Assembly (NCBI RefSeq): GCF_017573465.1
Contig: NZ_JAGEPF010000003.1
Span: 248,001 to 312,000, forward strand
DNA from: Actinomadura violacea
GTDB taxonomy: Bacteria > Actinomycetota > Actinomycetes > Streptosporangiales > Streptosporangiaceae
Length of the DNA: 64,000 nucleotides
Direction of reading: 5' to 3'
Notes under the pieces: generated by a model
The model's database searches: none
The model's input: only the letters and a program-made list of their open reading frames with translations
Told to the model about the DNA's origin: nothing
Program-made: the position numbers and the translations under genes
In this document: piece after piece, positions 49,290 through 58,291 of the stretch
Position numbering within the stretch: the stretch's first letter is position 1
Layout: each line of letters begins with the position of its first letter

Positions 49290-51095
49290 TCAGCCGCCGG
49301 TGAGGAACGCCGTCGGCGCGGTGATCACCGGCGGCAGCTCGAACGCCGCGGCCAGCTCGGCGGCGCGCGGTGCCAGCTCGTCGCAGGCCCGCCGGCGCGC
49401 CGCGTGCACGTCCTGCAGCCACCCGGGCGGCACGACGCCCTCGTCGAGCAGGCCGTCGGCGCGGCGCGCCATCCAGTTCAGGGCGTGCAGGCGCAGTACG
49501 GGCCGCAGCTCCGCCGGGCCCGCCTGGGCGGCGGCCTCGCAGATCTCCAGGGTGACGCGGTCGGCGCAGGCGGTCGCGGTCCGCGCTGCCAGCGCCAGGT
49601 TGTCGTTCCAGGCGGTGAACGGGTCGGCGCCCCCGTCGGCGGCGGCCCGGACCCGTCCGGCGAGCCGGTCGCGCATCCGCCGCTCGGCCTCGCGCGCCAG
49701 GAACAGCGGCACCCGCGGCGAGTCCAGGTCGCCGCCGTCGGGCGGGCCCGCCTCCTCCTCGGGCGGGGTGTAGCGGTCAAGGTCGGCCATCGCCCGCGCG
49801 GTGTCGTACAGGATCAGCTCGTTGTCGCCGCCGGCGTTCATGTAGGCGTGGGTCAGGCCCCGGTAGGCGTTGAGGCGCTCGACGGCCGCGAACCCGGGTG
49901 CGCCCGAGTGCACCCGGCACATCGACACCGTCTCCTGCGCGGTGACGGTGGACGCCGCCTTCAGCAGCGCCAGGTCCCGGTCGACCGCCGACCACGGCGC
50001 CCACGCGGTGTCCGGGCCGCCGGCGGGCACGTCGGCGGCGGTGCGGCGGCCCTTGACGTGCGCGGCGACGGCGGTCAGCGCGTACGCCGACGCCAGCGCG
50101 CCCAGCACCGCCTCCTGCTGGTTGCGGTAGTCGGTGAGCGGGCGGCGCGGCGCGAGCCGGCCGAGGGTGGAGCGGCCCGCCGAGTGCGCCAGCAGCATCC
50201 CGGCGGACGCGCGGGTGATCGCGGCGCACGCGGAGATCACCGCGCGCCACACCGCGGGCGCGATGCCCATCGAGCGGGTCAGCCGCGCCGCCGGCGACCC
50301 GGCCGGGTCGTGGAAGGCGCCGCCGGCGTCGATGCTCGCCCCGTCGCGCAGCCACGCCTCGTAGGGGACGTGCAGCTCCTCCAGCAGCACCGCCGCGTAG
50401 TCGACCTGCAGCCCGGTGGTCTCGGGCGCCGGCACGACCCGCACCCCCGGCGGGACGGCGCCGTCGGGGCCGCGGACCGGCACCGCGAACACGAACACCC
50501 CGCGCTCCTCGCCGCCGTGCACGAGGGTGGCGTAGACGCAGGCGGTCTTGGGCAGGTCGGGGTGGGCGGTGCTGGTGGGGAACTTGGCGGCCTGCACGTC
50601 GGGGGTGTGCAGGACGAACCCGCCGGTGGCGGGGTCGTGGCGGGCGATGGTGCGCGGCGACAGGTGGCTGTTGCTGCGCCCCACCTCGGTCATCAGCAGC
50701 GCCCCGAACGAGTCCATCGACTCCAGCGCCTCGCGGGCGGTGCCCGGGCCGTCCTGCCCGGTGCCGAACCGGACGGTGGGGCCGAGCGCCAGGGTGTAGT
50801 GCAGCATCATCACGTGGAACAGCGCCGGGTCGGCGATCGCGGCGCGTTCCAGCAGCGCGCACAGCGCCGGCGGGTCGTCCAGCAGCTCCGACCCGGGCGG
50901 GGCGGCGAGCCCGGCGCGCCGCAGCCGCGCGTAGGTGATGGCCTGGTGGTCGCGGGCGGTGAGGCCGTCGGGGTAGGTGAAGAACTCCTCGGGGACGGCG
51001 TCGGCGAGCCGTTCCCGCAGCTTGGGGCCGGGGGACGCGCCGCGCACGAAACCGGCGAGGTCGCCATCGGGGGAGGTGCCCATGGACATGCCCAT
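49290..51095 (-). CDS. acyl-CoA dehydrogenase/oxidase family protein
   Basis: 601-residue flavoprotein of the acyl-CoA oxidase-like branch. MTEVGRSNSHL stands for the TExGxGS FAD-binding motif; an N-terminal helical domain, the central beta domain and two helical C-terminal domains fill the length. The last two-thirds are helix-rich and Ala-rich. ATG at 51095 with AGGAGA 8 bases upstream; it begins with Met-Gly-Met-Ser-Met, so nearby starts at 51089 and 51083 also exist. It lies 77 bases after the acyltransferase gene, in the same direction. Confidence 0.85.
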   Translation of the reverse strand: MGMSMGTSPDGDLAGFVRGASPGPKLRERLADAVPEEFFTYPDGLTARDHQAITYARLRRAGLAAPPGSELLDDPPALCALLERAAIADPALFHVMMLHYTLALGPTVRFGTGQDGPGTAREALESMDSFGALLMTEVGRSNSHLSPRTIARHDPATGGFVLHTPDVQAAKFPTSTAHPDLPKTACVYATLVHGGEERGVFVFAVPVRGPDGAVPPGVRVVPAPETTGLQVDYAAVLLEELHVPYEAWLRDGASIDAGGAFHDPAGSPAARLTRSMGIAPAVWRAVISACAAITRASAGMLLAHSAGRSTLGRLAPRRPLTDYRNQQEAVLGALASAYALTAVAAHVKGRRTAADVPAGGPDTAWAPWSAVDRDLALLKAASTVTAQETVSMCRVHSGAPGFAAVERLNAYRGLTHAYMNAGGDNELILYDTARAMADLDRYTPPEEEAGPPDGGDLDSPRVPLFLAREAERRMRDRLAGRVRAAADGGADPFTAWNDNLALAARTATACADRVTLEICEAAAQAGPAELRPVLRLHALNWMARRADGLLDEGVVPPGWLQDVHAARRRACDELAPRAAELAAAFELPPVITAPTAFLTGG

Positions 51096-51172
51096 CGCGC
51101 TGCTCTCCTGTCGGGACGGAGTGGTCGGGCTGAACGGATCGGGCGGAGGCGGGGGGCGGGACGGGGCGGAGG

Positions 51173-52267
51173 CTAGGCCTGCGGGTCGGGCGTGATGCCG
51201 GGCGCGGACTTGCCGACCGGCGCGTCCTCCGCGCCGGCTCCCTCCGCCGGGGCGTCGGCGGCGCGGGGGCGCGGCGCGCCCTGCCGGGGCCGGTCGCGCA
51301 GCGGCACCAGGAAGTTCTGCGCGCCGGGGACGCTGAGGCGGGCGCACTGGCACAGCGCGTTGCCCGACCCGGCCTCGGCGAACACCGTCGCGCCGGCGGC
51401 GTGCACGGCGCGCAGCGTCTCCGGCAGCCGGACGGGCTTGACGATGCAGTCGGCCAGCGCCCGGTGCAGGTCGTCGTCGTCGCGGTAGGCGCGGCCGCGC
51501 ACCGGCGAGTGCACCGGCACCTCCAGCGGCCGCTGCGGGAACGCGCGGATCATCGCGTACCACTCGTCGTCGGCGCCGGCCATCGCGGGATGGTGCGACA
51601 GGTAGGGGACGGCGAGCCGGACGCCCCGCACCCCGGACGCGCGGGCGGCCTCCAGCACCGCCTCCAGCGGCCCGTCCGGGCCGGACACGACGGTGACCGA
51701 CGGGGCGTTCAGGCAGGCGACGACGACCTCGGGGGCGCCGGCGGCGCCGATGCAGGCGCGGGCGCCGTCCTCGCCGGCCTCCAGCAGCGCCATCCCGCCG
51801 CCCGCGCCGCGGCGGGCGAGGACGTCGACGAGGCTGACGGCCATCCGGGCGCCGTCGGCGACGGCGAACACGCCCGCGCAGACCATCGCGGCGATCTCCC
51901 CGAAGCTCTGCCCGACGGCGAAGCCGGGGTGCACGCCGAGCGCGCGCAGCGCGCGGTCGACGGCGACGGACGAGGCGTAGCCGGCGAGCTGGGCGACGCC
52001 GGGGGCGCGGGCCGCCGCCCGGTACCCGGCGGGGTCCTCCAGCAGGATCGCGCGCAGCTTCGGCCAGCCGTCCGGCAGGCCCTCCTGGACGGCGTCCAGG
52101 ACGTCGGCGGCGGCGCGTGCGGCGGCCGGTCCGGAACGTGCCAGCGAGGGCAGGTCGGGGACGCCGGCCGATCCGGTCCCGGCGAACAGGAACGCGCAGA
52201 CGTCATCGGGTTTGAGCTCCCCGGCGGGGTCGAAGGGGCCGTCCGGCTGGAAAGAGGTGTGGGACAC
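51173..52267 (-). CDS. free-standing acyltransferase (FabD/PKS AT-like)
   Basis: 364-residue AT of the malonyl-CoA:ACP transacylase family. The nucleophile Ser121 is in GQSFGE (normally GHSxGE), with His in PYLSHHPAM. The C-terminal 40 residues are Ala/Pro-rich and disordered. It should load an acyl group onto an ACP, but none is encoded nearby. Divergent from the KASIII gene and upstream of the acyl-CoA oxidase gene. Confidence 0.85.
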   Translation of the reverse strand: MSHTSFQPDGPFDPAGELKPDDVCAFLFAGTGSAGVPDLPSLARSGPAAARAAADVLDAVQEGLPDGWPKLRAILLEDPAGYRAAARAPGVAQLAGYASSVAVDRALRALGVHPGFAVGQSFGEIAAMVCAGVFAVADGARMAVSLVDVLARRGAGGGMALLEAGEDGARACIGAAGAPEVVVACLNAPSVTVVSGPDGPLEAVLEAARASGVRGVRLAVPYLSHHPAMAGADDEWYAMIRAFPQRPLEVPVHSPVRGRAYRDDDDLHRALADCIVKPVRLPETLRAVHAAGATVFAEAGSGNALCQCARLSVPGAQNFLVPLRDRPRQGAPRPRAADAPAEGAGAEDAPVGKSAPGITPDPQA

Positions 52268-52489
52268 GCGAGGTCTCCTTACCTGGAAGGAAGGCTCTCT
52301 TTTCTTTTCGGATAATGGCCGCTTATCGAGGAGTTATGGAACACAAATCCTGAAATGGGATTATTCACTCATGGAATCGGCCTGGCAACCGTCGGTGCTA
52401 CGGACGGACCGCAGAGCGGTGCGCCATCCGCACCGGCCGGCGGCCGGGCCACGACCACCGGCCTCGCCGCCGGTTGGGGGGAGCGACGC
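52268..52489. promoter_or_regulatory. AT-rich divergent promoter region of the AT / KASIII genes
   Basis: The 222-base gap is AT-rich near 52295-52375, with runs CTTTTCTTTTC, GGATAATGG and GGGATTATTC, which probably include both promoters. I cannot fix -10/-35 pairs. A frame open through the region would extend KASIII by 45 residues, but that part is not family-like. Confidence 0.35.
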
Positions 52490-53512
52490 ATGACCTGGAG
52501 CGACCAGCAGCCCGCGCACACCCGGTGGGCGATCCGCGGCACCGGCTCCTACCTGCCCGAACGGCGCGTGCCGAGCAGCGAGGTGTCCTGCTCGCTCGGC
52601 CTGCGGGAGGACTGGATCGAGGAGCGCACCGGGATCCGCAACCGGCACGCCGCCGCACCCGGGCAGGCCGCCTCCGACCTCGCCGCGGCCGCCGCCCGCG
52701 ACGCCCTGGACGCCGCCGGGCTGCGCCCCGCCGACATCGGGCTGATCGTGCTGGGCACCTCCACCCCCGACGAGCTCGGCCCCTCCACCGCCTGCCGCGT
52801 GCAGGCGCTGCTCGGCGCCCGCGGCGCCGCCGCGTTCGACGTCGCCGCCGCCTGCACCGGGTTCGTGTTCGGGCTGCAGGCCGCGCTCGGCTGGCTCGCC
52901 GCCCAGCGCGGCGCCACCCCGTACGCGCTGGTCATCGGCGTCGAGGTGTACTCGCGGTTCCTCGACCCCGCCGACCGCGGCACCGCCGCGCTGTTCGGCG
53001 ACGGCGCCGCCGCGGCGGTCGTCGGGCCCGTCCGCGGCCCCGGCGGGATCGGGCCGGTGACGCTCGGCTCCGACGGCACCCGCGCCGGGGACGTGCTCAT
53101 CCCCGCCGGCGGGTCGCGCCGTCCCGCCAGTCCCGCCACACTGGCCGATCTCGGCCACACCATCCACATGGACGGCCGCGCCGTCCGCGACTTCATCACC
53201 GCGGTGTTCCCCCGGCTGGTCGCCGAGGCGTGCGAGGACGCCGGGATCAAGCCCGCCGACCTCGCGCTGGTCGTCCCGCACCAGCCCAACCCGCGGCTGG
53301 TGGCCTCGCTCGCCGGGCACGCCGGGCTGGAGCCGGGCCAGCTGATGATCGCCGGGGAGGACGTCGGCAACATCGGCGCCGCCAGCCTCCCCTACGCGCT
53401 GGACCGCGCCGTGCGCACCGGCCGCGTCGCCGGCGGCGACCTGGTGCTGCTCGCCGGGTTCGGCGCGGGCCTGACCTGGGCGCACACCGTCATCACCTGG
53501 CCGGACGACTGA
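52490..53512 (+). CDS. 3-oxoacyl-ACP synthase III (KASIII/FabH-like)
   Basis: 340-residue thiolase-fold condensing enzyme with the full Cys122 (AACTGF), His264 (PHQPNPR), Asn294 (NIGAAS) triad, so likely active. It would join an acyl-CoA starter to malonyl-ACP. ATG at 52490 with GGGGGAG 7 bases upstream. It is divergent from a free AT; AT plus KASIII pairs occur in type II polyketide starter-unit modules (for example R1128), but no KS/CLF or ACP is seen here. Confidence 0.92.
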   Translation: MTWSDQQPAHTRWAIRGTGSYLPERRVPSSEVSCSLGLREDWIEERTGIRNRHAAAPGQAASDLAAAAARDALDAAGLRPADIGLIVLGTSTPDELGPSTACRVQALLGARGAAAFDVAAACTGFVFGLQAALGWLAAQRGATPYALVIGVEVYSRFLDPADRGTAALFGDGAAAAVVGPVRGPGGIGPVTLGSDGTRAGDVLIPAGGSRRPASPATLADLGHTIHMDGRAVRDFITAVFPRLVAEACEDAGIKPADLALVVPHQPNPRLVASLAGHAGLEPGQLMIAGEDVGNIGAASLPYALDRAVRTGRVAGGDLVLLAGFGAGLTWAHTVITWPDD

Positions 53513-53661
53513 CGCGCCCGGCGGCGCGGGACGTACGGCCGGGCGGCGGCGCGAAATCATTCCGGAACTTTTTCCCTCCGGGGTGTCCGGCGCGGTCCCG
53601 GCCGTTCGTCCTTAGGGTGAAGGCCGGCGACAGGACGCCGGCCCCGACCCAGGGAGCGGCA

Positions 53662-54009
53662 ATGCCCACCTACATCGCCTTCACCTACACCGCCGACGTC
53701 GACTGGACCGACCCGCAGTACGGCGAGGAGATGAAGGAGTACGCGGAGTTCGGGGAGGCGGCGCAGGCGGTCATCAGGGGCGGCCACTCGCTCTACCCCA
53801 CCGCGACCGCCACCACCGTCCGCACGCCCGCCGGCAAGGGCGGCGACCCGGTCGCCACCGACGGCCCCTACGCCGAGACCAAGGAGGCCCTCACCGGCTA
53901 CTACGTGCTGGAGTGCGCCGACCTGGACGAGGCCGTCGCCGTCGCCGGCCGGCTGCCCGCCGCCTGGAACGGCGCGGTCGAGATCCGCCCCGTCATCGAG
54001 TTCGCCTGA
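53662..54009 (+). CDS. YCII-related (DGPF) protein
   Basis: 115-residue ferredoxin-fold protein (YIAFTYTADVDW, TDGPYAETKEALTGYYVLEC, the DGPF-family core). ATG with AGGGAG close upstream. It precedes the ECF42-type sigma factor by 26 bases; this pair is a known, conserved arrangement, and DGPF proteins are thought to partner such sigma factors in place of an anti-sigma factor. Confidence 0.9.
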   Translation: MPTYIAFTYTADVDWTDPQYGEEMKEYAEFGEAAQAVIRGGHSLYPTATATTVRTPAGKGGDPVATDGPYAETKEALTGYYVLECADLDEAVAVAGRLPAAWNGAVEIRPVIEFA

Positions 54010-54035
54010 CGCGGCGGGCGGGGCGGGACGCCCGG

Positions 54036-55280
54036 ATGGACGCCGTCGGCGACGCGGTGGCGCGGCTGGTGCGCGAGGAGCGCCCGCGCGTGCTGGCCAC
54101 CCTGATCCGCGTCACCGGCGGCATCGATCCCGCCGAGGACGCCGTCCAGGAGGCCGCCGTGCGGGCCCTGGAGACCTGGCCGCGCGACGGCGTCCCCGAC
54201 GACCCGCGCGCCTGGCTGCTGGTCGCCGCCCGGCGCCGCGCGATCGACGTGATCCGCCGCGAGGCGCGCCGCGCCGGGAAGGAGGCCGAGGCGATGGCGA
54301 TCCGCGGTGCCGCCCCCGGCCCGCTCCCCGGCGACCCGCCGGGCGCCGAGACCGTCCGCGACGACATGCTGCGGCTGGTGTTCACCTGCTGCCACCCGGC
54401 GCTGTCGACGGAGGCGCAGGTGGCGCTGGCGCTGCGGACCCTCGGCGGGCTCACCACCGCCGAGGTCGCGCGCGGGCTGCTGGTGCCGGAGGCGACCATG
54501 GCCAAGCGGATCACCCGCGCCAAGCAGAAGATCGCGCGGGCCGGGATCCCCTACCGGGTGCCGCCCGCGGCCGAGCTGCCCGGCCGGGTCGCCGGCGTCG
54601 CCGCCACCCTCTACCTGATCTTCAACGAGGGGTACGCGGCGGGCGGCGGCGAGGACCTGGTGCGCGGCGCGCTCACCGGCGAGGCGGTCCGGCTGGCGCG
54701 GCTGCTGGCCGGGCTGATGCCCGACGACCCGACCGTCCTCGGCTTGCTGGCGCTCCTGCTGCTGCACGACGCCCGCCGCGCCGCCCGCACCGATCCCGCC
54801 GGGTGCCCCGTCCTGCTGCCCGACCAGGACCGCACCCGCTGGGACGCCGCGCAGATCAAGGAGGGCGTCGAGCTGGTCGGCGCGGCGCTGCGCCGCACCC
54901 CGGACCGTCCCGACCCCTACGTGGTGCAGGCCGCGATCGCCGCCTGCCACGCCCTCGCCCCGAGCTACGACGCCACGCCGTGGGAAGCGGTGGTGTCCTG
55001 GTACGACGTGCTGCTGACCGTCCGGGACGAGCCGGTCGTGCGCCTCAACCGGGCGGTGGCCGTCGCCGAACGTGACGGCCCGGCCGCCGGGCTGGCGCTG
55101 GTGGAGGACATCGGCGGGCTGGAGGGCTACCCGTGGTGGCACGCGACCCGCGCCGAACTGCTGCGCCGCGCGGGCCGCCCCGGCGAGGCCAGCGCCGCCT
55201 ACGAGCGGGCCCTCGCCCTGGACCTCAGCGTCCCCCAGGCCGGCCATCTGCGCCGCCGCCTCGCCGATCTGGCGTCCTAG
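54036..55280 (+). CDS. ECF sigma factor, ECF42 (DGPF-associated) type
   Basis: 414-residue sigma factor: sigma-2 region near residues 10-75 (DAVQEAAVRALETWPRDGVP), sigma-4 near 115-165 (TTAEVARGLLVPEATMAKRI), then a C-terminal extension with DUF6596/TPR-like helices (YLIFNEGYAAGGGEDL, HALAPSYDATPWEAVV). The extension is needed for activity in studied relatives. No ribosome site before the ATG; probably coupled to the upstream YCII gene. Target promoters unknown; DoxX at 55298 is convergent. Confidence 0.92.
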   Translation: MDAVGDAVARLVREERPRVLATLIRVTGGIDPAEDAVQEAAVRALETWPRDGVPDDPRAWLLVAARRRAIDVIRREARRAGKEAEAMAIRGAAPGPLPGDPPGAETVRDDMLRLVFTCCHPALSTEAQVALALRTLGGLTTAEVARGLLVPEATMAKRITRAKQKIARAGIPYRVPPAAELPGRVAGVAATLYLIFNEGYAAGGGEDLVRGALTGEAVRLARLLAGLMPDDPTVLGLLALLLLHDARRAARTDPAGCPVLLPDQDRTRWDAAQIKEGVELVGAALRRTPDRPDPYVVQAAIAACHALAPSYDATPWEAVVSWYDVLLTVRDEPVVRLNRAVAVAERDGPAAGLALVEDIGGLEGYPWWHATRAELLRRAGRPGEASAAYERALALDLSVPQAGHLRRRLADLAS

Positions 55281-55297
55281 CCGCCGTGCGGACCGGG

Positions 55298-55741
55298 TCA
55301 CCGGCGCGCCAGGGCGGCGACCGAGCGCAGCAGGTCGCGGGTCTCGGCACGGCGGTCCCAGCCGATCACCGCGCAGACGACGGCGAGCGCGGCGGGGAAC
55401 AGCGCCCACGCGGGCTCCAGCACCAGCAGGTGGGTGAGGACGGCACCGGCCAGCAGGCCGATCAGCGCGGTCGCGGCGAGGCCGGCCAGCCGCGGCACCA
55501 CCAGCCCGATCGCGCCGGCGGCCTCGACGGCGCCGGTCACGTACCGGAACCACTGCCCCCAGCCGATCCTGGTGAAGGTCTCGACGGCGTCGGCCTGCCC
55601 GGCGAACTTCGGCATCGCCGAGGCGACGAGCAGGAACGCGGCGATGAGGATCTGCGCGGTCCACAGCGCCCGGCGCAGGACGCGGCGGCGGCCCTCCACG
55701 GTGCCGGTGGCGGGGGCGGCGAGGATCTGGGTGACGGTCAT
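55298..55741 (-). CDS. DoxX family membrane protein
   Basis: 147-residue protein with four transmembrane helices and the DoxX/DoxD-like pattern (LVASAMPKFAGQADAVETFTRIGWGQWFRYVTGAVEAAGA spans helices 1-2; only short parts are conserved). Often found beside DGPF/ECF42 genes, as here. Suggested roles are in thiosulfate or membrane redox. AAGGAC precedes the ATG. Confidence 0.85.
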   Translation of the reverse strand: MTVTQILAAPATGTVEGRRRVLRRALWTAQILIAAFLLVASAMPKFAGQADAVETFTRIGWGQWFRYVTGAVEAAGAIGLVVPRLAGLAATALIGLLAGAVLTHLLVLEPAWALFPAALAVVCAVIGWDRRAETRDLLRSVAALARR

Positions 55742-55857
55742 GGCGGTGTCCTTCCGTGCGGTGTGCTCGTTTCCGTGCCTTCACTGACGCGTCGCACGGG
55801 GCCCCGCCGGATCGACATCCCGCCGAAGTTTTTCTCAGAAGTTTTTCGCGGCTCGCG

Positions 55858-56748
55858 TCATCGCAGGTCAGGGGCGGTCTGGAGCGCGGGCGCGGCTGCG
55901 GAGGACGGTGCGTTGCGGCGGGCGGCGACCGCGGCGGTGACGCGGACGAACGCCGCCAGCGCCCGCGACCGCGACTCCTCCGGCCACGCCAGCACCAGCG
56001 TCGTCGGCGGCGCGTCGGGCACCGGCACCGCCGTCAGGTCCTCGCGCAGCAGCCGCCGGTAGGAGTGCGGCAGCACCGCCACCATCCGGCCGAGCGCGAT
56101 CAGCTGCATCACCTGCCCGCCCTCGGTCACCATCGGGCCGTCGCCGTCCGGCCGGGCGGGGGTCCGCGGCAGCACCTCGCCGTCCAGGTCGGCCATCGAC
56201 ACCTCCCGCCGGTCCGCCAGCCGGTGGGTGCGCGGCATGACGACGACCTGCGGCTCCACCACCAGCTCCTCGACGGCGAGGCCGGTCAGGTCGGCGCGCG
56301 GCGCGTACAGCAGGGCGGCGTCGGCGCGGCCGTCGTCCAGCGCCTGCCGCGCCCCGTAGCCGAACACCATCTCGACCGGCAGCGCGTCCGGCTCCCGCTC
56401 GTAGGCGGCCAGGACGTCGGGCAGCAGGCCGCCGCCGTCGCCGCCCGGCTTCATCGCCAGCAGCAGCCGGGCCTGCGCCCCGCCGGCGCGGCGGGTGCGG
56501 CGCACCGCGGCCTCCACGGCGGCGAGCGCCGCGGTGCCCTCGGCGAGCAGCGCCTCGCCGGCCGGGGTCAAGGTCACCCGGCGGCTCGTGCGCTCCAGCA
56601 GCCGGACGCCGAGCCGCCGCTCCAGCCGGGCGACCGCGCGCGACAGCGGCGGCTGCGCGATGCCGAGCCGCTCGGCGGCCCGCCCGAAGTGCAGCTCCCG
56701 CGCGACCTCCAGGAAGTAGGCGAGCTCCCTGGTCTCCACCAGATCCAT
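55858..56748 (-). CDS. LysR-family regulator
   Basis: 296-residue regulator: winged helix at about residues 1-60 (AERLGIAQPPLSRAVARLERR) and a periplasmic-binding-like effector domain. Divergent from the SDR gene at 56820. An ATACC...GGTAT dyad covers its own start, as in LysR autoregulatory sites. Probably activates the SDR in response to a small molecule. Confidence 0.93.
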   Translation of the reverse strand: MDLVETRELAYFLEVARELHFGRAAERLGIAQPPLSRAVARLERRLGVRLLERTSRRVTLTPAGEALLAEGTAALAAVEAAVRRTRRAGGAQARLLLAMKPGGDGGGLLPDVLAAYEREPDALPVEMVFGYGARQALDDGRADAALLYAPRADLTGLAVEELVVEPQVVVMPRTHRLADRREVSMADLDGEVLPRTPARPDGDGPMVTEGGQVMQLIALGRMVAVLPHSYRRLLREDLTAVPVPDAPPTTLVLAWPEESRSRALAAFVRVTAAVAARRNAPSSAAAPALQTAPDLR

Positions 56749-56761
56749 ACCTCAAGGGTAT
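56747..56761. promoter_or_regulatory. LysR-type T-N11-A box
   Basis: ATACC-TCAAG-GGTAT, 15 bp with 5-bp arms, lies over the LysR start codon and 58 bases from the SDR start. Confidence 0.5.
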
Positions 56762-56819
56762 CGATCGCGGTCCGGTCGGTGTTGGAGTGCGGCGGGCGCC
56801 CGGTGGTGGAGTGGAGGAC

Positions 56820-57581
56820 ATGACAACGCAATCGACCGACGGCAAGGTCGCCCTGGTCACCGGGGCGAACAAGGGGATCGGGCACGCCATCGCCGGAGGG
56901 CTCGCGGCGCGCGGGATGACGGTGCTGCTCGCCGCGCGCAACCCCGAGCTCGGGGAGAAGGCGGCCGCGGCGATGCGCGACACCGGGCACGACGTCCGCT
57001 TCGTCCGGCTGGACGTCACCGACGACGCGAGCGTGCGCGACGCCGCCGGCGCCGTGGCCGCCGCGCCGGGGCGCCTCGACGTGCTGGTGAACAACGCCGG
57101 CATCTCCGGCGGCCCCCGCGACCTGCCGTCCGACGCCGACCTGGACCGCGTCCGGCGGCTGTTCGACACCAACCTGTTCGGCGTCATGCGGGTGACCAAC
57201 GCGCTGCTGCCGCTGCTGCGCCGCTCCCCCGCCGCCCGGATCGTCAACGTCTCCAGCGGCACCGGGTCGCTGGCGCACATGACCGACCCGGACCACTACT
57301 TCTGGAACCTCGGCGCCGCGGCCGCCTACCCGGTGTCCAAGACCGCGCTGAACATGCTGACCGTCCAGTACGCCAAGCAGCTGCGCGACACCGGCATCCT
57401 GGTCAACGCGGTCGCGCCCGGCGCCTGCGCCACCGACTTCGCGCTCGAGCACATCCGCGCGGGCCGCACCATCACCCGCACCCCCGAGGAGGGCGCCGCC
57501 ATCGCGATCCGGATGGCGACCCTGCCCGCCGACGGCCCGACCGGCGGTTTCTTCGACGACGACGGCCCCGTCCCCTGGTGA
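56820..57581 (+). CDS. SDR-family oxidoreductase, carbonyl-reductase-like
   Basis: 253-residue SDR: TGANKGIGHAIA (NADP-type carbonyl-reductase signature), VNNAG, SSGTGS, and the catalytic YPVSKTALN. ATG at 56820; GGAG motifs overlap it at short spacing. Divergent from the LysR gene. Substrate unknown, probably a carbonyl or quinone. Confidence 0.92.
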   Translation: MTTQSTDGKVALVTGANKGIGHAIAGGLAARGMTVLLAARNPELGEKAAAAMRDTGHDVRFVRLDVTDDASVRDAAGAVAAAPGRLDVLVNNAGISGGPRDLPSDADLDRVRRLFDTNLFGVMRVTNALLPLLRRSPAARIVNVSSGTGSLAHMTDPDHYFWNLGAAAAYPVSKTALNMLTVQYAKQLRDTGILVNAVAPGACATDFALEHIRAGRTITRTPEEGAAIAIRMATLPADGPTGGFFDDDGPVPW

Positions 57582-57618
57582 ACCCGCACTCCTCCCATCC
57601 GGCGCTGCCGGTGGCGGC

Positions 57619-58230
57619 TCAGGCGGGCAGCGGCACGCGGGGGTGGCGGGCGCGGACCGCGTCGATGCAGACGTCCCGCGACACCGGGCCGCCGAAACGC
57701 AGCCGGTCGTAGGCGGTGAACGGCGGCTCCAGGGCGTCAAGTTCGTCGACCAGCGCGTGCAGGCGCCGCGACCAGCCGGGCGTTCCCGCGTCCGGCTCGT
57801 CCGGCGCCGCCGTGATCGCTTCCACCAGCAGTGATTTGCGCTGGATCGTCTCCGGCGACACCGACCGCAGGCACACGTACTGGCCGCTGAGGTACGCCGC
57901 CCACTCCTGCTCGCCCTCGGCCCTGTCGTCCCAGTGCCCGGTGAACCAGTCCCGCAGCGCGTCCTCGCCGCCCGCCCGGCCGGCGAGGTCGAACAGGTCG
58001 GACGGCACCATCTCGGCGCCGTCCGAGCGCAGGTAGCCCGGGATCGGCAGCCGCCCGGCCAGCATCGCCGCGCGGACGCCGTCGGGGTCCCGGCCGGCGG
58101 CGGCGCACGCCCGCTCCAGCTCGGTGTACCAGGCGTCGACGTACGCGTCGTCGGCGGGCGTCATCGGATGGTCGCCGTTGACCTCGCGGAAACGGCCGGC
58201 CAGCCGCGTCTTCAGCGCGGAAGCGGTCAT
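57619..58230 (-). CDS. DUF6058-like protein
   Basis: 203-residue soluble protein I assign by pattern to DUF6058 (REVNGDHPMTPADDAYVDAW, GYLRSDGAEMVPSDLF, DWFTGHWDD, SGQYVCLRSV). Some members occur in natural-product clusters, others do not. ATG at 58230 with TAGCGT 7 bases upstream indicates a leaderless message. Convergent with the SDR. No function can be stated. Confidence 0.55.
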   Translation of the reverse strand: MTASALKTRLAGRFREVNGDHPMTPADDAYVDAWYTELERACAAAGRDPDGVRAAMLAGRLPIPGYLRSDGAEMVPSDLFDLAGRAGGEDALRDWFTGHWDDRAEGEQEWAAYLSGQYVCLRSVSPETIQRKSLLVEAITAAPDEPDAGTPGWSRRLHALVDELDALEPPFTAYDRLRFGGPVSRDVCIDAVRARHPRVPLPA

Positions 58231-58237
58231 GGCGGCC

Positions 58238-58243
58238 ACGCTA
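58238..58243 (-). promoter_or_regulatory. -10 box, leaderless promoter of the DUF6058-like gene
   Basis: TAGCGT on the minus strand, 7 bases before the ATG at 58230. Confidence 0.5.
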
Positions 58244-58291
58244 GGCCCGGATCGTTTCCATGCGCGCCGAATCGTGATCGCCGGAGCGCGG

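Noticed and set aside
52328..52353. Possible leader peptide ATG after GAGGAG, five codons
   Set aside because: Ribosome-site spacing is only 2 bases, and nothing suggests attenuation.
52355..52489. Earlier start for the KASIII gene at ATG 52355
   Set aside because: The added 45 residues are not KASIII-like, and ATG 52490 has a good Shine-Dalgarno.
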